Positions 17,737-27,273 of a stretch of DNA of 32,746 bases are shown here, in pieces. Source of the stretch: Lonsdalea britannica. Its GTDB lineage: Bacteria; Pseudomonadota; Gammaproteobacteria; Enterobacterales; Enterobacteriaceae. Numbering within the stretch: position 1 is the first letter of the stretch; every line of letters begins with the position of its first letter. Location: contig NZ_CAMKXG010000008.1 of assembly GCF_946477055.1 (NCBI RefSeq), forward strand, positions 1-32,746, read 5' to 3'. The position numbers and the translations under genes were made by a program. The notes under the pieces are model-generated. The model had not been told where the DNA came from. It was given only the letters and a program-made list of their open reading frames with translations, and made no database searches.

Positions 17737-17772
17737 CGCCCCAAGCGTTATCCACACGCTCGGGGCGTTTTT
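17737..17772 (+). terminator. Intrinsic terminator after ecnA
   Basis: An 11-bp stem (CGCCCCAAGCG / CGCTCGGGGCG, one mismatch, 9-base loop) is followed by TTTTT. It starts 24 bases after the ecnA stop. Confidence 0.85.
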
Positions 17773-17885
17773 GCCTCTGCGCCTTCTTTTCTCCGACTTA
17801 TTGTTTGTACGCGTTCACTTCGACCGCTGCGGCACTACGGCTCGCGAGCAGAGATAACTGAAGGGAAGGCAAAACGAGAGGATTC

Positions 17886-17914
17886 CCCGTTCAGCAACGC
17901 ACGCGCTGAACGGG
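17886..17914 (-). terminator. Hairpin just downstream of elaA
   Basis: A perfect 10-bp stem (CCCGTTCAGC / GCTGAACGGG, 9-base loop) starts 8 bases after the elaA stop. On the minus strand there is no immediate T-run, only GTTTT some 12 bases later, so it may protect the transcript end rather than terminate by itself. Confidence 0.5.
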
Positions 17915-17921
17915 AAAAGGC

Positions 17922-18395
17922 TCAACCTGCGGAAGGCGGAGACGCGAGGAACATATCAACGTGCGGTATCCCGTCTTCCTCATAGGCCTCGCCGACGGCG
18001 ACAAAACCCAGCTGACGGTAGAAGTCTTGCAGGTGCGCCTGCGCCGACAAATAGCAGCGACTCTGCGGCCAGTGACGAGCGCAGGCCGACAGCGCCTGCG
18101 CCATCAGTTGATGCCCCATCTTCTGTCCACGCGCCTCGGCGGAGACGATCACGCGGCCGATGGCGACCGCGTCGCGCTCAGGCGTCGGCGCCAATAAACG
18201 CGCATAGGCCAGCAGCTGCCCCTGTCGGCAGGCGACGATATGGCGATGGCCCGGCGTCAGATCCTGCCCGTCGATGTCCTGATACGGGCAGGTTTGTTCC
18301 ACAATAAACACCTGATTACGCAGCCGCAGCACGTCATACAGCGTCTGTACCGTCAGATCGTCGACGCCCCAGTCGTGCCACTCCACCGTCTTCAT
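17922..18395 (-). CDS. elaA: GNAT-family N-acetyltransferase ElaA
   Basis: This encodes 157 residues from ATG 18395 (MKTVEWHDWGVDDL), the family start; the longer in-frame extension lacks family similarity. The GNAT core is visible: LRNQVFIVEQTCPYQDIDG is the ElaA-specific N-terminal block, followed by AIGRVIVSAEARGQKMGHQL, the acetyl-CoA-binding motif A (R/Q-x-x-G-x-A type), and a C-terminal FYRQLGFVAVGEAYEEDGIPH. The acceptor substrate is not known. It lies 28 bases downstream of lplT on the same strand, so it may share the aas-lplT transcript; in E. coli elaA is elsewhere. Confidence 0.93.
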   Translation of the reverse strand: MKTVEWHDWGVDDLTVQTLYDVLRLRNQVFIVEQTCPYQDIDGQDLTPGHRHIVACRQGQLLAYARLLAPTPERDAVAIGRVIVSAEARGQKMGHQLMAQALSACARHWPQSRCYLSAQAHLQDFYRQLGFVAVGEAYEEDGIPHVDMFLASPPSAG

Positions 18396-18423
18396 CACGT
18401 CGCTACACTCCTCACGCCCGTCA

Positions 18424-19620
18424 TCAACGCTTAACGCATCCCCATGCCCACAGGACGGCAATCGCCAGCGCAAACAGCACGCCGAAGCCAATCCCGATGG
18501 CCATCACCGGCACGCCGAGCTTCACGACCAGCGAGTACAGCGCCAGCATCAGCAGCATCGCGCCGTTTTCCATCAGGTTTTGCACCGCGACGGCGTTGCC
18601 CGCGCCGACGCTGGCCTTGCCGATTTCCTGCAACAGCGCATTGAGCGGCACGATGAAGAAACCGCCTAGCGCACCGAGGATCAGCAGGCAGGTGTAGGCG
18701 CCGAACAGGCTGTGCTGTAGCGTGAAGAACACCACCATCACGCCGATCATCACCCCGGCGGGCAGACAGCGGCGCACGGTTTTCAGCGTCACCAGACGTC
18801 CGGCCGCCGCCGCGCCGAAGACGATCCCCACGGCGACCATCGCGTTGAGCAGCGTGGGCGTCGAGTTGTCGCTGATGCCCAGCGCCAGCGGCACCCAAAG
18901 CACCAGCAGAAAACGCAGCGTCACGCCCGCGCCCCAGAACAGGCTGGTGCCCAGCAGAGACAATCGCGTTTCACCGTTCGTCCACAGCATCCGGCAGGCA
19001 TGGATGAAAGCGCCGACCATCTGCCGGGGATGCCACGAACTGCCGCTTTTCGCCGCGTTCAGACGCGGGATCAGCAGGTTAGCCGCCAGCGCGATGCCGT
19101 AGGCCAGCGCACAGACGCCGAGCGCAGCGCCCAAATGCCAGTCCGCCAGCATACCGCCCGCGACCGAACCGATCAGAATGGCGGCGATGGTGGAGGCTTC
19201 CATCAGGCCGTTGGCCTTCACCAGCTGATCGCCGTGGCTGATTTCACCCAGAATGCCGTACTTGGCGGGCGAATACGCCGCCGCGCCAACGCCGACCAGC
19301 GTATAGCCGAGGAAAGGGTTGCCGCCCACGCAAATCAGCAGCGCGCCCGCCAGCTTCAGGGCATTCGCCATCATCATGACGCGGCCTTTGGAGAAGCTGT
19401 CCGCAAACTGGCCGACAAACGGCGCGAGCAGGATATAGGCCGCGACGAATCCCATCTGCAGAAACGGCTGGCTCCAGTCGGGGTACAGCAGCGATTTCAC
19501 CAGCGCCAGCGTCGCGAACAGCAGCGCATTGTCGCCGAAGGCGGAAAAGAACTGCGCCGCCATCACGGCGATCATGCCTCGTGAAAGCAGCGGCGTCGTT
19601 GGCGTTGAGACAGGGTTCAT
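18424..19620 (-). CDS. lplT: Lysophospholipid transporter LplT
   Basis: LplT is a major-facilitator inner-membrane protein that flips lysophosphatidylethanolamine from the outer to the inner leaflet, where Aas reacylates it. It is 398 residues with about twelve hydrophobic segments; the LplT start is seen ([20 protein letters not shown]), with [17 protein letters not shown] (MFS loop 2-3 motif) and [11 protein letters not shown]. Its ATG overlaps the aas stop (ATGA), so the two are translationally coupled, matching their joined function. Confidence 0.96.
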   Translation of the reverse strand: MNPVSTPTTPLLSRGMIAVMAAQFFSAFGDNALLFATLALVKSLLYPDWSQPFLQMGFVAAYILLAPFVGQFADSFSKGRVMMMANALKLAGALLICVGGNPFLGYTLVGVGAAAYSPAKYGILGEISHGDQLVKANGLMEASTIAAILIGSVAGGMLADWHLGAALGVCALAYGIALAANLLIPRLNAAKSGSSWHPRQMVGAFIHACRMLWTNGETRLSLLGTSLFWGAGVTLRFLLVLWVPLALGISDNSTPTLLNAMVAVGIVFGAAAAGRLVTLKTVRRCLPAGVMIGVMVVFFTLQHSLFGAYTCLLILGALGGFFIVPLNALLQEIGKASVGAGNAVAVQNLMENGAMLLMLALYSLVVKLGVPVMAIGIGFGVLFALAIAVLWAWGCVKR

Positions 19621-21779
19621 GCGGTGTGCTCCTGATCTTCCGCCATCTTACGCAGCGTGACGAAATCCGGCTTGCCGCTGCCCAACATCGGCAGCGCCTT
19701 CACATAGCGAATATCGCGCGGCACCGCCAGCTCCGGGACGCCGTGCTGGCGCGCCTGCGCCTGCAATTGGTCACGCGTCAGATCGGCGTCGGTGGTGAAC
19801 AGCACCAGCGCTTCCCCTTTGCTGCTGTCGCTACGCGCGCTGGCCGCGTGCTGCGCGTCCGGAGACGCCTGCAACGCCAACTGCTCCACGCTCTCCAGCG
19901 AGACCATTTCGCCCGCCAGTTTAGCGAAGCGTTTCACGCGCCCCACGATGGCGCAGAACCCCTGTTCATCCAGCGTGACGATATCGCCGGTGTCATACCA
20001 GCCGTCTTCCCGCTCGCCCTGCGCGTTTTCGGCGGCAGGCGCTTCCAGTACGCCGGGCTGTTCGACGCGGAGATACCCTTTCATGACGTTCGGTCCACGC
20101 AGCTGCAAACGAGCGCCCGTGGAAATCCCCGGCACCGGGATCAGGCGTCCTTCCATCTCCGGCAGCAGTTGTCCGACGGTATGGGGTTTCGCCGCCATCG
20201 GCACGTTAATCGCCACGACAGGCGCGCACTCCGTCACGCCGTAGCCTTCCAGAATGCGAATACCGAAGCGTTCCTGCCAAATCTGTCGCGTCGTCTCCGA
20301 CAGTTTTTCGGCACCGGCAACCACATAGCGCAACCGCGCAAAGTCGTACGGGTGCGCATAGCGCGCGTAGTTGCCCAGGAAGGTCGAGGTGCCGAACAGC
20401 ACGGTGCAATTACGGTCATACACCAGCTCCGGCACGATGCGGTAATGCAGCGGGCTGGGATACAGAAACACTTTGGCGCCGGTCATCAACGGCGTCAGCA
20501 ACCCTACCGTCAGCCCAAAGGCATGAAACAGCGGCAGCGCGGACATGAAACGGTCTTGCGGCGTAAAGTCGGATACCGTGCGGATCTGTTCGACGTTAGC
20601 CAGCAGGCTGTTGTGAGTATGCACCACGCCTTTCGGGTGACCTTCCGAACCCGAGGTAAACAGGATCATCGCGGCATCGTCAGGCTGCTGCGGCACCATC
20701 GCCTGCGCGGGGAACAGCAGATGGAACAGGATCCACAGCTTATCGGCGATCGTCACCGTCCCTTTCAGATCCTCCAGATAAACCCAGTTGGCTTCTTTCA
20801 CCTGCTGGGGGAGATGGGTCAGTTTGCCTTTCTCAAGGAACTGGCGGGAGGTCACGATGGTTTTGAGGCTGGCTGCCAAAATCGCGCTTTGCAGCCCTTT
20901 CGTCCCGGAGGTGTAGTTCAGCATTGCCGGGACACGTCCGCTCAGGGAGCAGCCCAGAATAGCGGCGGCGGTGACGGTCGCGTTCGGCAGCAGCAGGCCG
21001 ACGTGCTCTTTATCCGCGGTGAAGCGTTGCAGGATCCGCGACACCCCCAGCGATTTCTTCAGCAGGCCGTGGTAGCTGTCTTCCTGCATGGCGACGTCCT
21101 CAATACTGGAGGAGCCGTAGCCATAGCGGCCGCAGGCGGCCAAAAATGCCTGATATAACGTATGGCGAGGTCGCACCGCCATGCGGGCTTCCATCATGAT
21201 GCGGTGCAGATGCTCGCCCGCCAGCTCACGGCGCTCACGCGCACTGCTGGCATCCGGCATCGGCAGCTGCACGGCGGGCAGCCAATGCAGGGAAATCTGC
21301 GGGAACAGACGACGTCGCACCACACCGCGTAAACGTCCGAAGAACGTGAACTCCGGCCCTTCCAGCCGGACCGGGACGACGGTCGCCCCTGAACGCGCCG
21401 CCACAAACGCCGCGCCGCTGTAGATTTTCATCAGCGCGCCGGTCAACGTGATGCGCCCTTCCGGGAACACCACCACCGGACGTCCCTGCTCCACCACGCG
21501 GATCAGGTGTTTGATGGCCATCGGCTGCGTCGGGTCCAGCGCCACAAAGTCCACAAACTTCTTCGTCCACTGCATAAACCAGCGGTCGGCAATGGTGGAG
21601 TAGACGGCAAAGATCGGTTTTTCTTGCAGAGGCAGGAATAAAGCCAGCAGGACGCCGTCCATAAACGAAGCGTGGTTCGGCGTAATCAGGAGTTTTGACT
21701 GCCGGAAGACACGTTCATCCCCGGTGATTTCGATACGGTACAGGCGACGCAACAGCCAGCGTAGTGCGTTATAAATCAT
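19617..21779 (-). CDS. aas: Bifunctional acyl-ACP synthetase / 2-acylglycerophosphoethanolamine acyltransferase
   Basis: Aas reacylates lysophosphatidylethanolamine, mainly formed by lipoprotein maturation, using acyl-ACP that it makes from free fatty acid and ATP. It is 720 residues (E. coli 719). The N-terminal acyltransferase domain has the catalytic HX4D motif at H36-D41 (NHASFMDG) and [12 protein letters not shown] at about 102-113. The C-terminal AMP-forming ligase domain has the P-loop [11 protein letters not shown] at 374-384, a GYGVTE block and the YDTGDIV motif. It works with LplT, encoded next. An upstream TATAGT near 21877 could be part of its promoter. The adjacent sRNA OmrA/B lies upstream on the same strand, as in E. 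coli. Confidence 0.97.
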   Translation of the reverse strand: MIYNALRWLLRRLYRIEITGDERVFRQSKLLITPNHASFMDGVLLALFLPLQEKPIFAVYSTIADRWFMQWTKKFVDFVALDPTQPMAIKHLIRVVEQGRPVVVFPEGRITLTGALMKIYSGAAFVAARSGATVVPVRLEGPEFTFFGRLRGVVRRRLFPQISLHWLPAVQLPMPDASSARERRELAGEHLHRIMMEARMAVRPRHTLYQAFLAACGRYGYGSSSIEDVAMQEDSYHGLLKKSLGVSRILQRFTADKEHVGLLLPNATVTAAAILGCSLSGRVPAMLNYTSGTKGLQSAILAASLKTIVTSRQFLEKGKLTHLPQQVKEANWVYLEDLKGTVTIADKLWILFHLLFPAQAMVPQQPDDAAMILFTSGSEGHPKGVVHTHNSLLANVEQIRTVSDFTPQDRFMSALPLFHAFGLTVGLLTPLMTGAKVFLYPSPLHYRIVPELVYDRNCTVLFGTSTFLGNYARYAHPYDFARLRYVVAGAEKLSETTRQIWQERFGIRILEGYGVTECAPVVAINVPMAAKPHTVGQLLPEMEGRLIPVPGISTGARLQLRGPNVMKGYLRVEQPGVLEAPAAENAQGEREDGWYDTGDIVTLDEQGFCAIVGRVKRFAKLAGEMVSLESVEQLALQASPDAQHAASARSDSSKGEALVLFTTDADLTRDQLQAQARQHGVPELAVPRDIRYVKALPMLGSGKPDFVTLRKMAEDQEHTA

Positions 21780-22050
21780 CCCATCTCCCTAGGTAAAACC
21801 CTCGCTGGCACGCGATTTAGCCGCTGTGCTTCGCGGAGCTTTAAACGAATTTAATGGCACAAAATACTATAGCCAACCCATTGCCACCAGAATAAGCGTC
21901 TTTACGACATGTGCTGGCACGATACGGCGACCAAAAACGGGAGGAGAAGGCGAACCGCATCACAGGGGTGACCGAGCGGGCGCTAAAAGGTCGGTTCAGG
22001 CAGGTAGCTAAAGGAACAGAACGTCGCAAGCGCGCGGGTAAACGACAGGC

Positions 22051-22077
22051 AAAAAAAAACCTACGCATCTGCGTAGG
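22051..22077 (-). terminator. Terminator of the Omr RNA
   Basis: A perfect 7-bp stem with a 4-base loop (22060-22077) is followed on the minus strand by nine T's. The stem-loop is part of the sRNA 3' end and its Hfq-binding site. Confidence 0.9.
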
Positions 22078-22142
22078 TTGGTGAAATAAATATGGTTCAT
22101 GGTGAACATCACATCCACTTATCACCCATTAATACCTCTGGG
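22051..22142 (-). ncRNA. omrA: OmrA/OmrB-type small regulatory RNA
   Basis: This is a small Hfq-dependent RNA that in E. coli represses outer-membrane protein and curli mRNAs through its 5' end. On the minus strand the 5' end CCCAGAGGTATTAATGGGTG matches E. coli OmrA/OmrB (conserved CCCAGAGGTATTGAT). The 3' end is the conserved terminator, CCTACGC ATCT GCGTAGG plus nine T's. Length is about 92 nt (E. coli 88 and 82). The middle part differs, as it does between OmrA and OmrB. It sits between aas and the LacI-type gene, the same place as in E. coli. Only one copy is seen where E. coli has two. Whether it is A or B cannot be decided. Confidence 0.9.
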
Positions 22143-22148
22143 ACTCTC

Positions 22149-22154
22149 ACTCTA
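22149..22154 (-). promoter_or_regulatory. -10 element of the Omr RNA promoter
   Basis: TAGAGT lies at -12 to -7 from the predicted first base at 22142 and matches TATAAT at 4 of 6 positions. No good -35 is visible, which suits an activator-dependent promoter; OmpR does this in E. coli. I cannot assign an OmpR site with confidence. Confidence 0.45.
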
Positions 22155-22238
22155 GAGAGTCGGCTATTTATTCTCTAGTCGCGAATCGCAAGATAACTGC
22201 ACGAAGTGCAACCATCTGTAAAATTCTGACCCACCATG

Positions 22239-22257
22239 TAATCACGCCGGGTGATTA
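22239..22257. promoter_or_regulatory. Inverted repeat upstream of the LacI-type gene
   Basis: TAATCAC-GCCGG-GTGATTA is a perfect 7-base inverted repeat with a 5-base spacer, 109 bases before the regulator ATG and about 97 bases from the Omr start. No T-run follows, so it is not a terminator. It could be an operator for the adjacent regulator, or for either promoter. Confidence 0.4.
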
Positions 22258-22365
22258 GGGCTATTTCTGCGCTTAAACGAGCGGCTTCCGCCCCCTGTGC
22301 GCGCTTTTTCGCCCTTGTGATAGTATGCGAACTCAGACCGATCAACTGAAAACGGGTATACCGCC

Positions 22366-23388
22366 ATGAAAACCATGCTTGATGTGGCTCACCACGCCGG
22401 TGTTTCGAAAGCGACAGTGTCGCGCGTGCTTAATGGCACCGGCCAGGTAAAAGCCAGCACGCGGGACACCGTTTTCAAGGCCATGGCCGAGTTGGGCTAT
22501 CGGCCTAACTTTCTCGCGCGCTCGCTGGCTAATCGCAGTTCCAACAGCATTGGGCTCGTCGTCTCCCACTTCGACGGCCCCTACTTCGGCCGCCTGCTGC
22601 GACGAGCCGCAGAACTGACCGAGAGCAGCGGCAAACACCTGATCGTCACCGACGGGCACGATACGCCGGAAGACGAACGCCAGTCCGTCGAACTGCTGGC
22701 CGACCGCTGCTGCGACGCCATCATCCTCTATACCCGTCATATGTCCGAGCAGGAGCTGATGACGCTCCTGGCCGAGTCCAGCGTCCCGATTGTGGTGATT
22801 AACCGCGATCTGCCGCAAAGGCGCGATCGCAGCGTCGTCTTCGAACAGCACAGCGCGGCGTTTCAGGTCGTCGACTATCTGATCACCCAAGGTCACCGGG
22901 AGATCGCCTGCATCACCGGCCCGATGACCACGCCGACCTCACAGGCTCGTCTCTCCGGCTATGAAGCCGCCTTGCGCCACCACGGTCTGGCGATCGATCC
23001 CTTGCGGATCGTCCACGGCGATAGCAGCGTGGAGAGCGGCTATCTCGCCGCGCATGCGCTGCTGGCCCGCGGGGCCGAGTTCAGCGCGCTGTTCTCCAGC
23101 AATGATGATATGTGTATCGGCGCGATGAAGGCGTTCAGCGAAGCAGGCAAGACGCTGCCGGACGATCTGTCCCTGTTCGGCTTTGACGACGAGCCGAACG
23201 CGGCCTTTCTGAATCCGTCGCTATCGACGGTGTATCTGCCGATCGAAGAGATGATGAGCGCCGCCATTCAGCAGGCGCTACGTCTGATTTCGGGCGAGGA
23301 AGCCGCCCCGCTGAAGCCGTTCGCCGGCGAGCTGAAAATTCGCGATTCCGTCCGGCCCGGACCTTACGCCACCGCCGCCCATCCATAG
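22366..23388 (+). CDS. LacI-family transcriptional regulator (AscG/GalR-like)
   Basis: This is a sugar-responsive repressor of the LacI/GalR family, 340 residues. The N-terminal helix-turn-helix (MLDVAHHAGVSKATVSRVLN, residues 4-23) is followed by the hinge region (PNFLARSLANRSSNSIGLVV) and a periplasmic-binding-protein-like core with ALFSSNDDMCIGAMKAF and SLFGFDDE. It lies where galR lies in E. coli (between omrA/B and the lysA side), but in wording the sequence is nearer AscG, the cellobiose/beta-glucoside repressor. No sugar operon is adjacent, so the target is unknown. ATG 22366 is the family start. Convergent with cdaR. Confidence 0.9.
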   Translation: MKTMLDVAHHAGVSKATVSRVLNGTGQVKASTRDTVFKAMAELGYRPNFLARSLANRSSNSIGLVVSHFDGPYFGRLLRRAAELTESSGKHLIVTDGHDTPEDERQSVELLADRCCDAIILYTRHMSEQELMTLLAESSVPIVVINRDLPQRRDRSVVFEQHSAAFQVVDYLITQGHREIACITGPMTTPTSQARLSGYEAALRHHGLAIDPLRIVHGDSSVESGYLAAHALLARGAEFSALFSSNDDMCIGAMKAFSEAGKTLPDDLSLFGFDDEPNAAFLNPSLSTVYLPIEEMMSAAIQQALRLISGEEAAPLKPFAGELKIRDSVRPGPYATAAHP

Positions 23389-23401
23389 CCGACGCGGCGA
23401 G

Positions 23402-24568
23402 TCACCCCTCTTCCAGCTGGAGCGCGATATACAGCAGCAGGCGGTCGTCGACGCGAGAGAGGTTCAGTCCGGTGATATCCGAGATGCGGTGTAAACGGTA
23501 TTCCAGCGTATTTTTATGAATGTACAGCGCGTTGGCCGTGACCGTGTTTTGCAGGTTATAGCAGAACCAACTGTAGAGGGTTTTGCGAAAGATCCCGTTG
23601 CCGTCCATCGCCCGCAACCGTCTTAGCGGCTGCATCAGCTCATTGGCTTGCCAACCGCCGCGCAGGCTGTCCAGCAGCACCGGCAGCGCCATGTCCTGAT
23701 AGCTGTAGCAATGCGCGTCAGGCTGACGCTGTTTGCCCACTTTCATGGTGGTCTTCGCCGTCTGATAGGAGCGTTGCAGGCCGCCTTCGCCGGGGAAAAA
23801 GTTGCCCAACGCCAGCCGCACCCGCAGGGGGCTTTCATCATGCAGACGCTGATACAGCAGCTGGATGCGTCGCAGATGCGCCTCGGGATCCCAACGACCG
23901 TGTTCGGACAGCGGCTGTAGCACCACCATCTCGGTCAACGAGACAATCGCCATCAGCCCCTCTTCCCGCTCCGACGCCATGCCCGGCTCCGTCAGCAGAT
24001 TCTGAAACTGCTGTAGCTCGGTCATCGCCGTACTGACGCCCAGCTGGCCGCTGTCCAATTCGACCACCAGCGCGACGCGCGGTTTATGCAGGTCTATCCC
24101 CAACCGCCTCGCCCATTCACTGACCGTGTCGGAATAGGTGTCGCTGCGGATCAGGTTCAACACCAGCTCTTCACGCTGACGGCTATTGCGCGCCAGCAGC
24201 TGCATAAGCCGCGCCTGCTCCAGCATCATTTCCGCCGTCATGCAGACCAGTTCGCCATACTGACGCAGTCCGTCCGGCTGACCGGTCAGGCCCACCACCC
24301 CGACGATCACGCCGTCGAGCCGCAGAGGAAGATTGATGCCGGGCTTCACGCCCTGCAGGATATGCATGGACGCGTCGTCGATGGTGACGATACGCTCCTG
24401 CGTGAGCGCCAACAGCGCGCCCTCATGAATTTCGCCGATACGCTCCTTGTCGCCGCTGCCGATGATTCTCCCCGTCGCATCCATCACGTTCACGTTGCAC
24501 TCGATGATCTGCATCGTGCGCGCGACAATGGCACCGGCCAGCGTGGCGTCAAAATGGTAATCCGACAT
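23402..24568 (-). CDS. cdaR: Sugar diacid regulator CdaR
   Basis: CdaR activates genes for uptake and breakdown of glucarate, galactarate and glycerate in E. coli. It is 388 residues from ATG 24568 (MSDYHFDATLAGAIV), with TGGAGAAC upstream; E. coli CdaR is 385. The N-terminal diacid-recognition domain (about 5-135: VNVMDATGRIIGSGDKERIGE) is followed by a GGDEF-like middle region. A C-terminal helix-turn-helix (about 320-380) contains NTVTANALYIHKNTLEYRL. It is the third gene after the permease and glycerate kinase on the same strand, so it probably regulates them. Confidence 0.94.
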   Translation of the reverse strand: MSDYHFDATLAGAIVARTMQIIECNVNVMDATGRIIGSGDKERIGEIHEGALLALTQERIVTIDDASMHILQGVKPGINLPLRLDGVIVGVVGLTGQPDGLRQYGELVCMTAEMMLEQARLMQLLARNSRQREELVLNLIRSDTYSDTVSEWARRLGIDLHKPRVALVVELDSGQLGVSTAMTELQQFQNLLTEPGMASEREEGLMAIVSLTEMVVLQPLSEHGRWDPEAHLRRIQLLYQRLHDESPLRVRLALGNFFPGEGGLQRSYQTAKTTMKVGKQRQPDAHCYSYQDMALPVLLDSLRGGWQANELMQPLRRLRAMDGNGIFRKTLYSWFCYNLQNTVTANALYIHKNTLEYRLHRISDITGLNLSRVDDRLLLYIALQLEEG

Positions 24569-24662
24569 GTATGTTCTCCAGACGGTGACGCAGGCGCGCG
24601 GCAACACCGCGCTCGCCTGCACACTCAGCCTAGCATGATCGCTCCCCGACGAAACGCCGGGG

Positions 24663-25826
24663 TTAACTTCTGGACGCCACTCTCGCCTGGGAAAGTCGGA
24701 TTAAGCGGCCGATGTTTTCACAGGCCCGTTCCATATTCGCAGGCCCCTCTTGCAGCAACGACGCCAGCGGATCGGCGCGCGGGATCATCCCGAAGATGAC
24801 GTCGATCCCTTCCTCATAGAGAGATTCGATGCCGTCGCCGACGCAGCCGGACACAGCGATCACCGGAACCCGCAGCGCCTGCGCGGTCTTCGCCACACCG
24901 TAAGGCGTTTTGCCGAAGCGGGTCTGACTGTCGATGCGGCCCTCGCCTGTCAAGCAGTAGTCCGCCCCCTGTAAGGTGTCCCGCAGGCCGCTGTATTCGA
25001 TGACGATATCAATGCCTTTTTGCATCACACAGCGCGTGAAGGCCATCAGCCCCGCACCCAGTCCGCCCGCGGCTCCTGCTCCCGGCGCCGTCGCCACGGA
25101 TTTGCCCAACTGCTGTAACACCACGTCGGCATAGTGAGACAGGTTGGCGTCCAACTGCGCCACCATCTCCGGCGTCGCGCCCTTCTGCGGTCCAAAGACG
25201 TGGGAAGCGCCCTGCTCGCCGCACAGAGGATTGGTGACGTCGCAGGCCACGATGATCTCGACCTGCGCCAGACGCGGGTCCATTCCGCTGACGTCGATGC
25301 GCTTCAGCTGTCCGAGCGCCCCGCCGCCGCGCGGCAGCGGTTTATCGTCGCCGTCGAAGAAGCGAGCGCCGAGCGCTTCGGCCATCCCCGCGCCGCCGTC
25401 GTTGGTCGCGCTGCCGCCGATACCGAGGATAATTTTTTCTATCCCCTTATCCAGACAGGCGCGGATCAGTTCGCCGGTGCCGTAGGTCGTCGTCACCCGC
25501 GGGTTGCGGGTCTGCGCATTGACGTGGTGGATACCGCTGGCGGAGGCCATTTCGATCACCCCCACATCACCGTCGCCCATGATGCCGTAGACCGCGTCCA
25601 CCGGCGTACCTAACGGCCCGGTCACCGACAGATGAAACAGCTCGCCGTGGGTGGCGTCGACCAGCGACTGCACGGTGCCTTCGCCGCCGTCCGCCATCGG
25701 GACATGAATGTAGTTCGCTTCGGGAAAGACCTTGCGCAGCCCTTTCTCCATCGCCACGCAGACCTCTTTCGCGGTCATGCTCTCTTTGAATGAATCCGGC
25801 GCCAGTACAAAGGTTTCATGTTTCAT
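24663..25826 (-). CDS. garK: Glycerate kinase (GarK/GlxK type)
   Basis: This enzyme phosphorylates D-glycerate with ATP, giving 2-phosphoglycerate in GarK-type enzymes. It is 387 residues from ATG 25826 (MKHETFVLAPDSFKES); an upstream in-frame ATG adds three residues. Family blocks are APDSFKESMTAKEV at the N-terminus, PMADGGEGTV, GIGGSATNDGGAGMAEALGA, ACDVTNPLCG, FGPQKGA, PGAGAAGGLGAGLMAF and GEGRIDSQT. It lies 20 bases downstream of a GntP-family permease and 94 bases upstream of cdaR. I cannot separate GarK from GlxK by sequence alone. Confidence 0.94.
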   Translation of the reverse strand: MKHETFVLAPDSFKESMTAKEVCVAMEKGLRKVFPEANYIHVPMADGGEGTVQSLVDATHGELFHLSVTGPLGTPVDAVYGIMGDGDVGVIEMASASGIHHVNAQTRNPRVTTTYGTGELIRACLDKGIEKIILGIGGSATNDGGAGMAEALGARFFDGDDKPLPRGGGALGQLKRIDVSGMDPRLAQVEIIVACDVTNPLCGEQGASHVFGPQKGATPEMVAQLDANLSHYADVVLQQLGKSVATAPGAGAAGGLGAGLMAFTRCVMQKGIDIVIEYSGLRDTLQGADYCLTGEGRIDSQTRFGKTPYGVAKTAQALRVPVIAVSGCVGDGIESLYEEGIDVIFGMIPRADPLASLLQEGPANMERACENIGRLIRLSQARVASRS

Positions 25827-25846
25827 AGGAATCATCTCGTCACGGG

Positions 25847-27154
25847 TTAAAGGAGACCGTACAGCACGGTGGCGATTATCGTCATGGTGCCACCCACCAT
25901 CGCTTCATAAGGAATGAGCGACATACGTTGGCGCAGCGCCATGTTCATGCTGCCAGCGGTCACGTGGAAGTAGTTGCCCTGCGGCAGAGAGTCGATCACG
26001 GTTGCCCCGGTATGCACCATAACCGCAGAGGCGATAGGACTGCCGCCGACGTTGGCGATGGCGCTGCCGAACGTGCCGGTCGCCAGAATCACGCCGGTGG
26101 ACGTCGAGGCCGTGGCCCCCGCCATCAGGATCCCGGAGATCGGCGCCAGGAACGTGCCGGAGATCCCCATCAGGTTGATGAGCGCCACCACCTGCGTCGA
26201 CAGGTTCGACGCGGCAATCAGACCGGCTATCGCCCCGGCGCCAATCAGGATCAGCACCGTCGCCGTCATTTTCTCCAACCCGGACGCGGTATAGGCGATT
26301 AGTTTTCGATGCTGCCCCATCGCCAGCAGGCCGACGATCCCCGCGATAGGCAGGACGTACAGCGCATCCAGCTTACACTCGGAGAGCAGCGGGATATGCA
26401 GGATCGAGCCGATAGGATTAATCATCAGCAGGATCACCGCCACCAGCGGCGCAACGATGGCCTGATGCAGCGGCGGGTAGCGCTTGTCGCCAGCGGGCTG
26501 ATGCGCGGACAGCGCGGCGACTTCCTCTTCGGTCACCTTGGCGCCTTTGTTTTTCAACAACCCCGCGATCAGGATCGTCATCAGCAAACCGCCCACGGCG
26601 GGAATAAAACCGGCGATCATCACATCGCTCAGGGTGATGTGGAAACCGTTGGCCGCCGCGATGGCGTTCGGATTCGGGGAAATGATGTTGCCCGCCTTGC
26701 CGCCGCCGGACAGCGCCAACAGCAGCGCCAGCTTGGAGATCCCCATCTTGTTACCGACCGACAGCGCGATGGGCGCGACGATCAGCACTGCGACAGGAAT
26801 AAACACGCCGACGGCGGTGATGATCATGGTGGCTAACGCCAGCGCCAGAATCGCCTTACCCTCGCCCATTTTTTTCACTACCGCCTGCGCGATGGTCTCC
26901 GCCGCACCGGACTCCATCATCACGCCAGCCAGTACCCCAGCGGCCAGTACGCGGATAACTGTCCCCATCACGCTTTGCGTCCCGGTGGTCAGCAAAGCCA
27001 GCGTCTGATCAAGACTCGCGCCGCCGATCACCGCGCCCGCGATGGCGCCGAAAAACAGCGAATAGACAGGGTTTATTTTTCTCAGAATCAAGAAGATGGC
27101 AATGAATAGACCGATTAATGCTCCATACCAACCAAGGGGTTCCATGCCGTTCAT
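25847..27154 (-). CDS. GntP-family permease, probably for glycerate or a related sugar acid
   Basis: This is an inner-membrane H+ symporter of the GntP family (gluconate, fructuronate and serine transporters), 435 residues with about twelve hydrophobic segments. The family regions seen are AGVLAGVMMESGAAETIA, FIPVAVLIVAPIALSVG, NIISPNPNAIAAA and GATASTSTGVI. AGAGG lies seven bases before the ATG. It is the first gene of an operon with glycerate kinase and CdaR, so glycerate is the most likely substrate. E. coli uses the unrelated MFS carrier GarP for this. The identification of the substrate is inference from context. Confidence 0.88.
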   Translation of the reverse strand: MNGMEPLGWYGALIGLFIAIFLILRKINPVYSLFFGAIAGAVIGGASLDQTLALLTTGTQSVMGTVIRVLAAGVLAGVMMESGAAETIAQAVVKKMGEGKAILALALATMIITAVGVFIPVAVLIVAPIALSVGNKMGISKLALLLALSGGGKAGNIISPNPNAIAAANGFHITLSDVMIAGFIPAVGGLLMTILIAGLLKNKGAKVTEEEVAALSAHQPAGDKRYPPLHQAIVAPLVAVILLMINPIGSILHIPLLSECKLDALYVLPIAGIVGLLAMGQHRKLIAYTASGLEKMTATVLILIGAGAIAGLIAASNLSTQVVALINLMGISGTFLAPISGILMAGATASTSTGVILATGTFGSAIANVGGSPIASAVMVHTGATVIDSLPQGNYFHVTAGSMNMALRQRMSLIPYEAMVGGTMTIIATVLYGLL

Positions 27155-27273
27155 AGTATGACCTCTTTATTGTTATATCTGTTACGTAGGGTAGAGAAAC
27201 GGTGTTGCGACGACGGGCGTCAATCAGGCAAAGCCACGATTTGATAGCCCTTATTTTAGGACTGGCGGCGGTA

